Virus record (IMG/VR): IMGVR_UViG_3300017971_007886 | Location: 1-64,000 of that record | Direction: 5' to 3' (one strand) | DNA length: 64,000 nt | Source: a virus | Shown here: positions 32,719 to 41,368 of the stretch, in pieces | Numbering within the stretch: the first letter of the stretch is position 1 | Layout: each line of letters starts with the position of its first letter | Made by a program: the position numbers and the translations under genes | Notes under the pieces: model-generated | Databases searched by the model: none | Told to the model about the DNA's origin: nothing | The model's input: the letters and a program-made list of their open reading frames with translations, nothing else

Positions 32719-33512
32719 TGGCTCGATTCTTCAGACTCGGTGGCGATGTCAACTGGTCAGACTATGGTGGCACATGGTACAGGCGAGTCGGTCCTGGTCG
32801 GTACCACATCATGGAGCTGATCAACTGGATTGAAGCGTGTGGGGAGCGTGAGGCAAAAGAGATTGGCGCGACCTACAACGTCTCGCTCTCCGAGGTAGAT
32901 GTGGCCGCCGCCTCGGACAAGGTGAAAGAGGAGGCAAAGCGTTCCTGCGGTTGGGAAGGAATGGAGGAGCAAGTCAACAACGTGGAACTGATGTGGGCCG
33001 AGGTGCTATTCCAGTACGGGTACAAGGCCCCGCTCTGGGACAAGAACGGAAACAACTACAGCCTTCTGATGAAGGAGGCAAGAGAGGAGTCAGCCTCTTT
33101 GGATGATCCCGAAGCCCATGAGGCTGCTATGAATCGACCGGTCAACAAGATTGGATCGACAGCCAGAGAGTTCATGCAGGGTGACTTCGCCTCTGCGATG
33201 GACCGTGGTGTTCGAGAAGGGCGCACTGACGCGAAGATCATGGCCAAGATGCACGGTGTACCCGACGATGTGATTGAGAAGGTCGAGGGTCAGCCGCTCT
33301 GTGTGGGCGTGTCGTTCAGCGTGAAGATGCGCGGGACGGATGCTGTACCAAGCGATGACCCTCTCGCGTTCACGATGGGGTACATGCACGCCCGCGCCGG
33401 TCAGGGTCTCGACCACGACAGAAAGGACTTGGCTTCCGAGTACGTTCGGGGGTATCAGCTCGGTGTAGACGTGAAAGCGGGACGTGCCCCTAAACCTGAA
33501 TGGCACAAGTGA
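32718..33512 (+). CDS. Hypothetical protein
   Basis: 264 residues, site AAAGGAG. Helical middle and a C-terminal half with repeated DRG/RGR-type turns (YMHARAGQGLDHDRKDLASE, YVRGYQLGVDVKAGR). Function unknown. Confidence 0.7.
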   Translation: MARFFRLGGDVNWSDYGGTWYRRVGPGRYHIMELINWIEACGEREAKEIGATYNVSLSEVDVAAASDKVKEEAKRSCGWEGMEEQVNNVELMWAEVLFQYGYKAPLWDKNGNNYSLLMKEAREESASLDDPEAHEAAMNRPVNKIGSTAREFMQGDFASAMDRGVREGRTDAKIMAKMHGVPDDVIEKVEGQPLCVGVSFSVKMRGTDAVPSDDPLAFTMGYMHARAGQGLDHDRKDLASEYVRGYQLGVDVKAGRAPKPEWHK

Positions 33513-33525
33513 GAAGGAGTACGTT

Positions 33526-33744
33526 ATGGATTACAAAGTCATGGCACCTGTCACCCTGGAGAATGGTTCGACAGCGTGGGTAGAGATAGGCAAAGGAGTC
33601 AAGGGACATCCTGGTCGCAACAAGTACGCCGCCAGGATGACGATCACTTCACTCCCGGTACACGCATCTGCGGGGAAGCCGTTCGACGTGTACCTCTTTG
33701 ACCGAGATGCAGAAGGAGATGATGATGACCAATTCAATCGTTGA
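33526..33744 (+). CDS. Hypothetical small protein
   Basis: 72 residues behind GAGAAGGAG. A beta-rich pattern (YKVMAPVTLENGSTAWVEIG) and an acidic tail. It overlaps the next gene by about 20 bases. Confidence 0.6.
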   Translation: MDYKVMAPVTLENGSTAWVEIGKGVKGHPGRNKYAARMTITSLPVHASAGKPFDVYLFDRDAEGDDDDQFNR

Positions 33745-34207
33745 TTCGATGGCACGTACACTGTGGGTGAGTACCTACGCAGATTGGTGGGACGAGGCCC
33801 CTGATGATGTTCAAGCAAAGTACCCAGGAGCGGGTGCGGGTGAGGACTGGATGGACGTAGCTCCAGGTGGTATTCCGTGCGATGTGGAAGACCAGGCGTG
33901 GAGACTCTGTGGCATGATCGAACAGGCCAACGGAATGGCCCTCGTCTGTTTGGCGGCGGCAGCCCACAGAGCGGAGAACGAAGGAGATGGCTGCGAACGT
34001 AGTTGGCACTTCGACAACGACTTCGGCCACTGCCTCGCCATGATGGCGATGGGCACTGGAGTCAGTTGGTACGACAACCACGCAAGGTTCTACCTGGACT
34101 CGTGGAGCGATGAGCAGAAGCGAGAGATGGTGGTACCGGCCATTGACATCGCGGGTGAGCTTGATATGGACGAGTGTGTCGATGAGGTTTGCCCGGAGGT
34201 ACCGTAG
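33725..34207 (+). CDS. Hypothetical protein
   Basis: 160 residues. Three tandem ATGs at 33719-33727; the third is best spaced from AGAAGGAG. Trp, Asp and Cys rich (YADWWDEAPDDVQAKYPGAG). No family. Last gene before the promoter region at 34208. Confidence 0.65.
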   Translation: MTNSIVDSMARTLWVSTYADWWDEAPDDVQAKYPGAGAGEDWMDVAPGGIPCDVEDQAWRLCGMIEQANGMALVCLAAAAHRAENEGDGCERSWHFDNDFGHCLAMMAMGTGVSWYDNHARFYLDSWSDEQKREMVVPAIDIAGELDMDECVDEVCPEVP

Positions 34208-34217
34208 CAGTACATGA

Positions 34218-34280
34218 GGGGTACTGACGGGGTACTTTTCTATTGACTGCCCCTAGGTGGTTTGATAGGTGTACCCCGTC
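34218..34280 (+). promoter_or_regulatory. Promoter flanked by GGGGTAC repeats
   Basis: TTGACT (34243-34248), 14 bases, then TGATAG (34263-34268). Two direct GGGGTACT copies (34218-34225, 34229-34236) are 11 bases apart. The inverted repeat GACGGGGTAC (34226-34235) and GTACCCCGTC (34271-34280) brackets the promoter. This is the arrangement of an operator with two or three sites. Confidence 0.55.
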
Positions 34281-34381
34281 AATCCCGAATCAAGATCGTA
34301 AACCAAATGGACATGCCAGCACTTGTAATGGTACTCGTGTTGGCAGACCGAACCAAGGCCCAAGTGGTCAAGGAGAGAGCA

Positions 34382-35206
34382 ATGAACAAGAAGGACATCG
34401 AAGAAGCTGTTGCGAACGGTATCTCGGAAGGAATGGCCGAGGTCGTCTCTACGCTGGTAGAGATTCGTGACGCCATTGGTACAGCGGGGTGGGGCGGAGA
34501 CAAACCTGCCGCGCCCGCTGACGAAGAGGAGCCCGAGGAACCGGAAGAGGTCGAAGAGGAGGCAGAGGAGCCCGAAGAGGAAGAGGCGGCAAGCGGGGAG
34601 TTCAACCTCGGTGACGAGGTGGTCGCGTACTTGGCTGACGAAGAGGGGAACGCTGACTGGTACGAGTCCGAGATTGTCGCTATGAACAGCGAAGGCGAGT
34701 TCACCATCAAGACGCAGGATGGTGACGAGATTCCTGGCGTGGGGCCAGGGTACTTGGCTGCCCCCGAGGATGAGGATCGTATCCTCGCAATCGAGGGCGG
34801 TGAGTTGGATGAGGAAGAGGCTCCAGAGGAGGAGCCCGAAGAAGAGGAACCCGAAGAAGAGGAACCCGAAGAGGAGGAAGAGGAAGTGGCTACCAAGAAG
34901 ACCAAGAAGAAGACCTCGAAGAAGGCCACCAGCAAGAAGGAGACCGCCTCCAAGAAGGACAAGGCCGCCGAGGAGGCCGCAAAGGAGAAAGCGCGGAAGG
35001 CCAAGCGAACTCGGCTCGCGAAGGGTGTTCCCTACACCAAGGAACAGTTGCAGAGCGACAAGTTCAAGCGACAAGACCTGGTGATGTTGGCCTCGTACAT
35101 CAACGAGGTCGCAGGGAAGAAGGTCATCAAGAACCCACTGGCGAAACAGGCGTTGCTGATCAACTCGATCATCAAGTACCAGAAGGTACTGAAGAAGGGC
35201 AAGTAG
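34382..35206 (+). CDS. Acidic/basic protein with Tudor/SH3-like domain
   Basis: 274 residues from the ATG at 34382 (AAGGAGAGAG). Order: short helix, Glu/Pro tract, an SH3/Tudor-like domain around residues 78-140 (FNLGDEVVAYLADEEGNADW), a second long Glu/Pro tract, a Lys/Thr/Ser histone-like stretch, and a C-terminal helical part. Probably binds DNA or masks it. Related in design to 24628 and 36137. Confidence 0.7.
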   Translation: MNKKDIEEAVANGISEGMAEVVSTLVEIRDAIGTAGWGGDKPAAPADEEEPEEPEEVEEEAEEPEEEEAASGEFNLGDEVVAYLADEEGNADWYESEIVAMNSEGEFTIKTQDGDEIPGVGPGYLAAPEDEDRILAIEGGELDEEEAPEEEPEEEEPEEEEPEEEEEEVATKKTKKKTSKKATSKKETASKKDKAAEEAAKEKARKAKRTRLAKGVPYTKEQLQSDKFKRQDLVMLASYINEVAGKKVIKNPLAKQALLINSIIKYQKVLKKGK

Positions 35207-35209
35207 CCT

Positions 35210-35482
35210 GTGAGCCCCTTCACTGATTGGCTCAAGCCTGACAAGGTAGAGTCCTTCAAAGCCGACTACGAGGGCATCGTGTGTGAGGCGCGGTGCCCTT
35301 GTGGTGCGGTTACCCCGATCCTCTTTCAACAGGGTACCGAGGAATTGGATACGCTACTGAGTCATGGTCTCGTGATCGACGTTGAAGTGCAATGTTACTC
35401 GTGTGACCAAACTCTGTCCTACCGCACCAGTGAGACTGCGCCAGTGGTGTGGGATTCGAGGAAGCACGAACTGAACCAGTAA
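35210..35482 (+). CDS. Zinc-ribbon hypothetical protein
   Basis: 90 residues from a GTG three bases after the previous stop. CEARCPCG and CYSCDQ give a four-Cys zinc site. The stop TAA starts another AACCATTAAC word. Confidence 0.65.
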   Translation: MSPFTDWLKPDKVESFKADYEGIVCEARCPCGAVTPILFQQGTEELDTLLSHGLVIDVEVQCYSCDQTLSYRTSETAPVVWDSRKHELNQ

Positions 35483-35534
35483 CCATTAACCCTTGGGTAC
35501 TCAGCGCACGGGTACTCAGGATCGGAGGGAGGAC

Positions 35535-36083
35535 ATGAGGAAGCTCAGTCCCAGGGAGTACCGCGAGGTACTTTATGAAAGGGAGGTGTACCGTTCCCGA
35601 ATTTATGCCCCGCCCACACGGAAGCAACTGAATCTGTACCGGAAGCCCGGTTGTGGCTTCAACCAACAACTCTACCGACAACCAGAGAACACCAAGCGGT
35701 TGGCTCCGAGGAAGTACAAGCCGAAGATCAAGCCGCGACAGGGGTACCTGGCAGACTACGTGACTCGAACCACGGTCGCCTTCGCAAACGACAATGGCGG
35801 TGAGTGGTACGTGTCCTACGCTGGATACCAGGTGGCGATCCTCGAACGTCTGTTCTACGAGGAGAAGGCCCCCAGCATGTTGTACGAGGTCGTCGGCGGG
35901 ATCTTCGCCCATCCGTTGCTGGAGGACGAAGGTATCGTTTTCATCCAGTTGTCGAGACTGGACGCACTGGTGGAGGTGTGCCTCGAAGACCTGCGCGTGT
36001 CCCTGCAAGGCCAGGTGTCATTGGCCGATGTCCTGGCCGCAGGCGGCGAATCGGTGTTCCAATTCAGGCCACAGGCATCGTGA
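35535..36083 (+). CDS. Hypothetical protein
   Basis: 182 residues from the ATG at 35535 behind GGAGGGAGG. The first 60 are very basic and Tyr rich (YREVLYEREVYRSRIYAPPT). The second half is a folded-looking domain (IAHPLLEDEG-like; IFAHPLLEDEGIVFIQLSRL). Two copies of GGGTACTCAG (35495-35504, 35510-35519) lie in its leader. Confidence 0.7.
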   Translation: MRKLSPREYREVLYEREVYRSRIYAPPTRKQLNLYRKPGCGFNQQLYRQPENTKRLAPRKYKPKIKPRQGYLADYVTRTTVAFANDNGGEWYVSYAGYQVAILERLFYEEKAPSMLYEVVGGIFAHPLLEDEGIVFIQLSRLDALVEVCLEDLRVSLQGQVSLADVLAAGGESVFQFRPQAS

Positions 36084-36096
36084 CCCATTTTGGGTA

Positions 36097-36102
36097 TTGA
36101 CA
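36097..36102 (+). promoter_or_regulatory. Isolated TTGACA, possible -35
   Basis: A consensus TTGACA in the 53-base gap before the next gene, but no good -10 at normal spacing (TATCTG is only 11 bases away). Weak candidate. Confidence 0.3.
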
Positions 36103-36136
36103 CTCGAAACAATTATCTGATGAAAGGTAAAGCACA

Positions 36137-37111
36137 ATGAAGACATTCACGCAACAAGAACTTGAGAAGATGAGCCTTTTGGAGATCCGAAAGGTTGCCC
36201 GCAAATTGGGAATCACTGACATCGCTGGTAAGCGACAGAACGAAATCGTCAGGAAGATTCTAACCAAGCAAAAGCCCGGTGGCGTGGACCCACGGGTGAA
36301 GCCGAAGGAGGCTGCGGCGGCCAAGAAGAAGACCAAGGCCGAGCCCAAGCCCAAGGCTGCGAAGAAGACCAAGGCCAAGACCAAGGCTGCTCCAAAAGAG
36401 GACATCGAAGAGCCAACGTTCTCTGGTACACTGGAGCAGAGGGTGGCGCGAATCGAGATGGCCTTGGTGGGGGCAGGGATCATGGATGCGAAGATGGACA
36501 AGAAGAAGCCAGCAACGAAGACGCCGCCCAGCGTGGAGCAAGCGGTATTGCCGAGTGAGTGGTTCGACGAGGATGGGAATCTCTCGCTCACGCCAGAGGA
36601 CATCGAGTCGATGAACTTCGATTCCATCCTGGCAGTCAACAACCTCTTGGGTGACTACGCCGCCGACATCCCTGAGTCGCAAAGGAAGACGCCACGACTC
36701 GCGAGGATGCGGTTGGTTCAGGCACTCAGGAAGATCGGTGATGTCGAACAAGGGGAGGGTGACGACGAGCCAGAAGAGGAAGGTGAGCTGGTGGAAATCG
36801 AGCCCAACGAAGAAAGCCCGTTCCCGCCCGAGGAGGTCGGAGACCAGTGCTACATCAAGGACGAGAAAGGCCGGTGGTTTGCGGGGCTCGTCGTTGACAT
36901 CTCCGAGAAGGATGGAGAGCCCTGGTACCTCATTCGCTACACCGTTGGCGATGCGGTGATCGAGGAAGAGGTCGATGTCGAGGAGCTGAAGCCTTGGGAG
37001 CCCGACGAGGAGGAAGAGGCAGAGGACGAGGAAGGCGAAGAGGAAGAGTACGAAGAAGAGGACGAGGCTGAAGAGGAAGAAGAAGAGTACGAAGAAGACG
37101 AAGACGAGTAG
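36137..37111 (+). CDS. SAP + basic + Tudor-like + acidic protein
   Basis: 324 residues. Order: N-terminal SAP/Rho-N-like helices (LEKMSLLEIRKVARKLGITD), a Lys/Ala/Pro histone-like tract, a helical middle, a Tudor/SH3-like domain (VGDQCYIKDEKGRWFAGLVV), and a 40-residue almost pure Glu/Asp/Tyr tail. It combines the modules of the proteins at 24628 and 34382. Likely a phage nucleoid or chromatin-like factor; role inferred. Confidence 0.7.
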   Translation: MKTFTQQELEKMSLLEIRKVARKLGITDIAGKRQNEIVRKILTKQKPGGVDPRVKPKEAAAAKKKTKAEPKPKAAKKTKAKTKAAPKEDIEEPTFSGTLEQRVARIEMALVGAGIMDAKMDKKKPATKTPPSVEQAVLPSEWFDEDGNLSLTPEDIESMNFDSILAVNNLLGDYAADIPESQRKTPRLARMRLVQALRKIGDVEQGEGDDEPEEEGELVEIEPNEESPFPPEEVGDQCYIKDEKGRWFAGLVVDISEKDGEPWYLIRYTVGDAVIEEEVDVEELKPWEPDEEEEAEDEEGEEEEYEEEDEAEEEEEEYEEDEDE

Positions 37112-37122
37112 CTGACGCGAGG

Positions 37123-37154
37123 GGCGGGTGCCTGTCATGGGTACCCGCCTCTTT
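37123..37154 (+). terminator. Intrinsic terminator
   Basis: GGCGGGTGCC (37123-37132) with GGTACCCGCC (37140-37149): ten pairs, one G-U, seven-base loop, followed by TCTTT. It ends the transcript of the acidic protein. Confidence 0.7.
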
Positions 37155-37191
37155 GTGTGCTTGGAGGTTGAGATGCGATGGAGACCGAACG

Positions 37192-37419
37192 ATGGGTAGC
37201 CTAGCACCACGGAGCCGGAAGGGTTTCATGGTGCTGATGAATGTGCCGATGCCCAAGAGCGGGCGTTGCATGTTCTGTAAACGTACTGTCCCAATTAAGG
37301 CCAAAGTCATAAGCTGTGATCATGCCCCACCTACTGGATTCGCCTGTGCTGAGTGTACTCGCCAGCGATTCCTTCCTACCGATGGCTCGCCCGAGCCCGA
37401 CTTCTTCCGAAAGAGCTAA
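37192..37419 (+). CDS. Zinc-binding small protein
   Basis: 75 residues from the ATG at 37192. CMFCKR, then C and CAEC give a four-Cys site. It ends two bases before the dpdA ATG, so it is coexpressed with it and could assist it. That is inference only. Confidence 0.6.
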   Translation: MGSLAPRSRKGFMVLMNVPMPKSGRCMFCKRTVPIKAKVISCDHAPPTGFACAECTRQRFLPTDGSPEPDFFRKS

Positions 37420-37421
37420 CG

Positions 37422-39497
37422 ATGACGCGAATCTACCTTGCCGGTGCGGAGAGTGGTCCGCTCTCAGATGAGCTAGAAGAGAACAACGTCAAGCACATCC
37501 TCTACTCCTATTTCTGGTTGTCGAAGAAGGATCGGGAGAGGGTGATGGTCGAACGCATAAAACGAGGTCGGGAGAATGGTATCAAATACCTGCTCGACTC
37601 GGGTGCGTTCACCTACCTCGATGCCCAACAGGCGGGCTCGCGACTCCCCTTCAACGTCTACAAGAAGAGGTACTTTGACTTCATTGCCAAGCACGGTGAG
37701 TTGTTCGAGGCGTGCGCGGAACTCGATGTCGAAGGTGCTGAGATAGACGGGATGGGTACAATCTCCCTCGACCAGGTGTGGCACTGGCGACAACAGATGT
37801 TCGAGGCTAACCCGAAAGCCACCATCATGCCCGTCTGGCACTTCGGTACTCGTACCCAAGAAGAGTGGAACACGCTTTGTGAAGATCCTCTCGTCACCTA
37901 CCTTGGAATCGGAAGTACCCACAGCGGCGCAGTCTTCAATCAAGAAGGAGTATTCCACAGGCTCATTGCGAAGGCCCATGCCCACGGCAAGCGGGTACAC
38001 GGAATGGCCGCGACCAAGGTGAAGACGCAGTTGAAGAAACTCAAGTTCGACAGCGTAGACAGCGCCTCCTGGCTATCTGCCCAGAAGTTCGGTACGACGT
38101 TCATCTTCAAAAACGGGCAATGGATAGTTCTGGACAAGTACAAGAAGAACCAACGCAGAATCCATCGACGCCACTTCACCAAGATCGGCGTGGACTACCA
38201 AAAACTCGAAGCAGACAAGAGTAGCGAATTACGCCATGCAGCGATATTGGCGTGGAGAGACCTGGGAGAGTGGCTGATGAAGAAACGGGCCAAGATGCAC
38301 CAAGACCTGGAAGACCAAATTGCGGCTACACCTCAAGTAGACCCAGAAGTGCCACAGGAGAAGAAAGTGCCAGCTACGAAGAAGGCCAAGAAGTCCAAAA
38401 ACAAGGTACCAATCAAGGTACCCGCAAAGGTACTTTCAGGGGTACCGGCACCCCAAAAACCACCTCGCGGGAAGGCAAAATCGAGTGGTGAAGTCTTCAA
38501 AATACCGTGTCCCAGTTTTGGACAAAAAGCAGACGACGGTGCGGTAAAAAGGGGCCGAAGGGGTCGAAAACGCACATTTGCGCGGACCCCAATTACGACC
38601 AGCTCGCGGGATGGAAAACAGACTCCCAAGGTCAACGATAAAGCCACTTCTATGGATAAGGGAGACCCTACAGAAAAGGCCCCTGATAAAGGTACCCCGT
38701 ATCTCGAAGAGGTACCCCAACCTACGCTACCCCAGGAGCCAGTGTCTCAGGACGCACTTGCTACGGTAGAGCAGCCAGATAGCACACTTCCTACCTGGAA
38801 ACGCCCTGATTATCTACACAAGACCGAGAAGCAGAGGTCGCTACTCCATGATCTACCACAACTGAAGTGTGGGCTGTGCTCCATAGGTACTGATTGCCCG
38901 TCCTATGATGAGTCACTACAACAGTGTGCCTTTGCTGAAAGGCTCAATGCGTTTCCAGTACGTGATGCGGACAATCTACTGGGTGCTATGGAGTACATTG
39001 TAGATGTCAACAAGTCGCGGCTATGGAAACTACTTCTCATGGAGAACATGATCGAAGGCGGTATGCCAAGCGAACGTGCTACGCAACTTTCTGAGATTGT
39101 ACTGAACCAGCTCGAACGGCTCAGAGAACAAAGAACCATGATGGAAGGCGCTGCTGTGAAAGTCAATTCTGGACCCGGTATTCTAAGCTCCATATTTGGG
39201 GTCTCTGGAAGGGGGTCTGTGGGGGGTACGGCAGTACAGGTAAATATACAGAACGCCCCAGCTCGCGGCGCAGATGTACGTGATGATAATCCTGCCAATA
39301 GTGGGATTGTAGTGGAAGCACAGACAGTACCCCATAATGTACCTACAGAAGAGGGTACCCCTACTGCGGCTACTGATGCGCAAGTAGTAGAAGCTGAAAC
39401 AGAGAATGAAGTACCTAGTTCTGGCGAATCAGGTAGCAAAGCTGACACAGGTACCACAGGAGAGGACGCCCCCTCGGGCAAGGGGGTGGGGGGTTAA
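37422..39497 (+). CDS. dpdA: DpdA-like DNA guanine transglycosylase with long C-terminal extension
   Basis: 691 residues from the ATG at 37422. Residues 1-250 resemble DpdA, the tRNA-guanine-transglycosylase relative that inserts preQ0 into DNA: LLDSGAF (D59) matches the TGT DSGGF motif, and HGMAATK then FDSVDSASW (D210, D213) matches the nucleophile region. Residues ~300-480 are a basic Pro/Lys/Thr linker. Residues 483-575 hold a four-Cys motif (C483, C486, C492, C502) and helices. The rest is disordered. The 3' half is clearly more AT-rich than its surroundings, hinting at a separate origin. It may be a fusion. Confidence 0.8.
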   Translation: MTRIYLAGAESGPLSDELEENNVKHILYSYFWLSKKDRERVMVERIKRGRENGIKYLLDSGAFTYLDAQQAGSRLPFNVYKKRYFDFIAKHGELFEACAELDVEGAEIDGMGTISLDQVWHWRQQMFEANPKATIMPVWHFGTRTQEEWNTLCEDPLVTYLGIGSTHSGAVFNQEGVFHRLIAKAHAHGKRVHGMAATKVKTQLKKLKFDSVDSASWLSAQKFGTTFIFKNGQWIVLDKYKKNQRRIHRRHFTKIGVDYQKLEADKSSELRHAAILAWRDLGEWLMKKRAKMHQDLEDQIAATPQVDPEVPQEKKVPATKKAKKSKNKVPIKVPAKVLSGVPAPQKPPRGKAKSSGEVFKIPCPSFGQKADDGAVKRGRRGRKRTFARTPITTSSRDGKQTPKVNDKATSMDKGDPTEKAPDKGTPYLEEVPQPTLPQEPVSQDALATVEQPDSTLPTWKRPDYLHKTEKQRSLLHDLPQLKCGLCSIGTDCPSYDESLQQCAFAERLNAFPVRDADNLLGAMEYIVDVNKSRLWKLLLMENMIEGGMPSERATQLSEIVLNQLERLREQRTMMEGAAVKVNSGPGILSSIFGVSGRGSVGGTAVQVNIQNAPARGADVRDDNPANSGIVVEAQTVPHNVPTEEGTPTAATDAQVVEAETENEVPSSGESGSKADTGTTGEDAPSGKGVGG

Positions 39498-39561
39498 GCA
39501 CTCGCACCTTAGAAGTAGGGGCTCAGTGATCTACAGAATAAGCAAAAAGCTAGGAGGGCAC

Positions 39562-39981
39562 ATGCCGAAATCGGGCGGGACATCGAGGGAGAGTGAGCGG
39601 GGAGACCTCAGCTCACTTTCGACGACGGGTCAGGTACTCAAAAATGAATCGCTACGCGAAGCGTTGGCCTCCTGGGAGCATCATCGGTGGGCGTCCTGGC
39701 AGGGGTACTTCCATGGAAAATGTGAGCGACAGCCTGACGGCTCCCTGGTGATCCCAGCGGAGTACGTGCGGGCCTTGGGCAGGTTGATGTACCTGGCCTA
39801 TTCGGAGTTGACCGAGGAGGAGAAGGGGCTGGACCGCAAGGAAGCAGACCGGATCATCGCGATTGTGGAGACGTACCTGGGTGGGCAAGTGACCGAGGGT
39901 CGCGGGAGGGTCGAAAGTGGGTCGGATCAGGGTCAAATGAGCCCCTGGCGAGGTACCGTCCCCAAAAGTACCCCAAAATGA
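39562..39981 (+). CDS. Conserved phage protein with WEHxRW motif
   Basis: 139 residues behind TAGGAGGG. The core (LASWEHHRWASWQGYFHGKC and LVIPAEYVRALGRLMYLAYS) matches a conserved small phage domain often seen near RyR proteins; function unknown. The ends are polar and low complexity. Confidence 0.65.
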   Translation: MPKSGGTSRESERGDLSSLSTTGQVLKNESLREALASWEHHRWASWQGYFHGKCERQPDGSLVIPAEYVRALGRLMYLAYSELTEEEKGLDRKEADRIIAIVETYLGGQVTEGRGRVESGSDQGQMSPWRGTVPKSTPK

Positions 39982-39997
39982 CCGCTAGGAGAGCAAA

Positions 39998-40252
39998 ATG
40001 AGCAGACATCCGATTGGTGAGTACCTACTCGTTGAGAAGTTGCAGAGGGAAGCAAACCGCAAAACGGACCAGTGGAAGGTCTACGGACTGCACGACAACC
40101 TACTGGGCTTGATCAAGTGGTTTGGCCGGTGGCGTCAGTACACGTTCTTTCCGGCTGCGGGTACCGTTTTCAATAGTACCTGCCTACTGGACCTCAAAAT
40201 GCACCTCGATTGGGTGAACAAGGAGTGGCGGGAGGCGAAACGCAATGGGTGA
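39998..40252 (+). CDS. Hypothetical small protein
   Basis: 84 residues behind AGGAGAGC. Basic and aromatic (LLGLIKWFGRWRQYTFFPAA). It overlaps the next gene by eight bases. Confidence 0.65.
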   Translation: MSRHPIGEYLLVEKLQREANRKTDQWKVYGLHDNLLGLIKWFGRWRQYTFFPAAGTVFNSTCLLDLKMHLDWVNKEWREAKRNG

Positions 40253-40484
40253 CATCACGTACTTGGGTACCTGCAAGGGGAACAACCTGCGGGAAGCGGC
40301 GGATATGGCGGATCAAGGTGACATCACCCACGCAGTAGTCGCGTACCGGACAGAAGGGGGAGAACTCAAGTACCGGCTGATCGGGGAAGAAGACCTGACG
40401 TACCTGATCGGCCTGTTGGAACGCACGAAGGTACACATGCACTGTTCGGCGGCCTACGTGATACCCGGCGGGGAAGGAGAATAG
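40245..40484 (+). CDS. Hypothetical small protein
   Basis: 79 residues, a regular alpha/beta pattern (HAVVAYRTEGGELKYRLIGE). It ends directly before the next ATG. Confidence 0.65.
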   Translation: MGDITYLGTCKGNNLREAADMADQGDITHAVVAYRTEGGELKYRLIGEEDLTYLIGLLERTKVHMHCSAAYVIPGGEGE

Positions 40485-40994
40485 ATGGCAAAGAGAGCGA
40501 AACAGGATGTGACACTACGATCACACCAGTACGACGGCAGCGGGTGGGGTACAGGTACCACCTTGGCGGATCTACAAGACGAGCGGCCCGCAAAGAAGTA
40601 CCGCCCGCAAGGAGACAAAGCCACCTTGCCGGTCGCGAAAAACCCAGGACGCATTGAGAATCGTACCCCACTCCCAGATCGTACCGCCGAATACTGTTGT
40701 CAAGGGTGCAAGAACCCACTAGCGGCGCGGGAGGTCAATATACTCCTGGCTATCGAGAATCAGCCGCGAAGATTTTGTTGCTGGCCCTGTTTCGTCGCAT
40801 GGGTGAATGACCCCGATAGCGCCCTCAACCAAAATTTGGACCAAAAGCCCGCTCTGTACCAAGTGCCCATGTACCCCTCTCACTCAAAAAACTGCCCCAT
40901 TTGTCCAGATGAGCAAATTGACCATCAAACAGTCCCGAGTGTGAAGATGATCAAAAAGACCAAGCAGCCCAAAAGTAGGAGAAAGACCAAATGA
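40485..40994 (+). CDS. Zinc-binding hypothetical protein
   Basis: 169 residues. Basic N-terminus; CCQGC, FCCWPC and CPIC form a likely treble-clef or zinc-ribbon core; the end is Lys/Arg rich. Could bind nucleic acid. ATGA overlap with the next gene. Confidence 0.65.
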   Translation: MAKRAKQDVTLRSHQYDGSGWGTGTTLADLQDERPAKKYRPQGDKATLPVAKNPGRIENRTPLPDRTAEYCCQGCKNPLAAREVNILLAIENQPRRFCCWPCFVAWVNDPDSALNQNLDQKPALYQVPMYPSHSKNCPICPDEQIDHQTVPSVKMIKKTKQPKSRRKTK

Positions 40995-41368
40995 GCCCGA
41001 AACTACTCGCAGACGCGCTAGTTGCCGCTGACGTAGTACAGCCAGAGAACCACCCCGATTCGGTTGAGCGACGGCAACTCGTCAAAGGGTGGATCAAGGC
41101 CATACGGTGGGTGTGGAAGCAACCGAAGAGTTGGGTGTACCAGACGTGGGAGCCCAACAAAGACCGCAGACCACCATATCCGCCTCCGAAGTTCCTCGAC
41201 GAGCATCGCGTCCGAATGGTCTCCTTCGCGTTTTACCGTGGGAAGGACGGTGCGCCCTACTTGGGCGATATTCGCATGGCCCTCGAATCGATCAACATCG
41301 CTGATCAACAGTACATCTGCGATGCGGTCGCATCTCACTATGAGACGTGGGAGACCAAGAATGGATAG
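40991..41368 (+). CDS. Hypothetical protein
   Basis: 125 residues, Trp and Lys rich in the first half (KGWIKAIRWVWKQPKSWVYQ). No family. It overlaps the next gene by eight bases. Confidence 0.65.
   Translation: MSPKLLADALVAADVVQPENHPDSVERRQLVKGWIKAIRWVWKQPKSWVYQTWEPNKDRRPPYPPPKFLDEHRVRMVSFAFYRGKDGAPYLGDIRMALESINIADQQYICDAVASHYETWETKNG

Noticed and set aside
34279-35004. Long minus-strand Ser-rich open frame
   Set aside because: It is the complement of the Glu/Lys-rich gene at 34382, a known artefact of GAG/GAA-rich coding DNA.
36097-36119. Full promoter before the gene at 36137
   Set aside because: TTGACA is perfect but no -10 lies at a workable distance; kept only as a weak -35.
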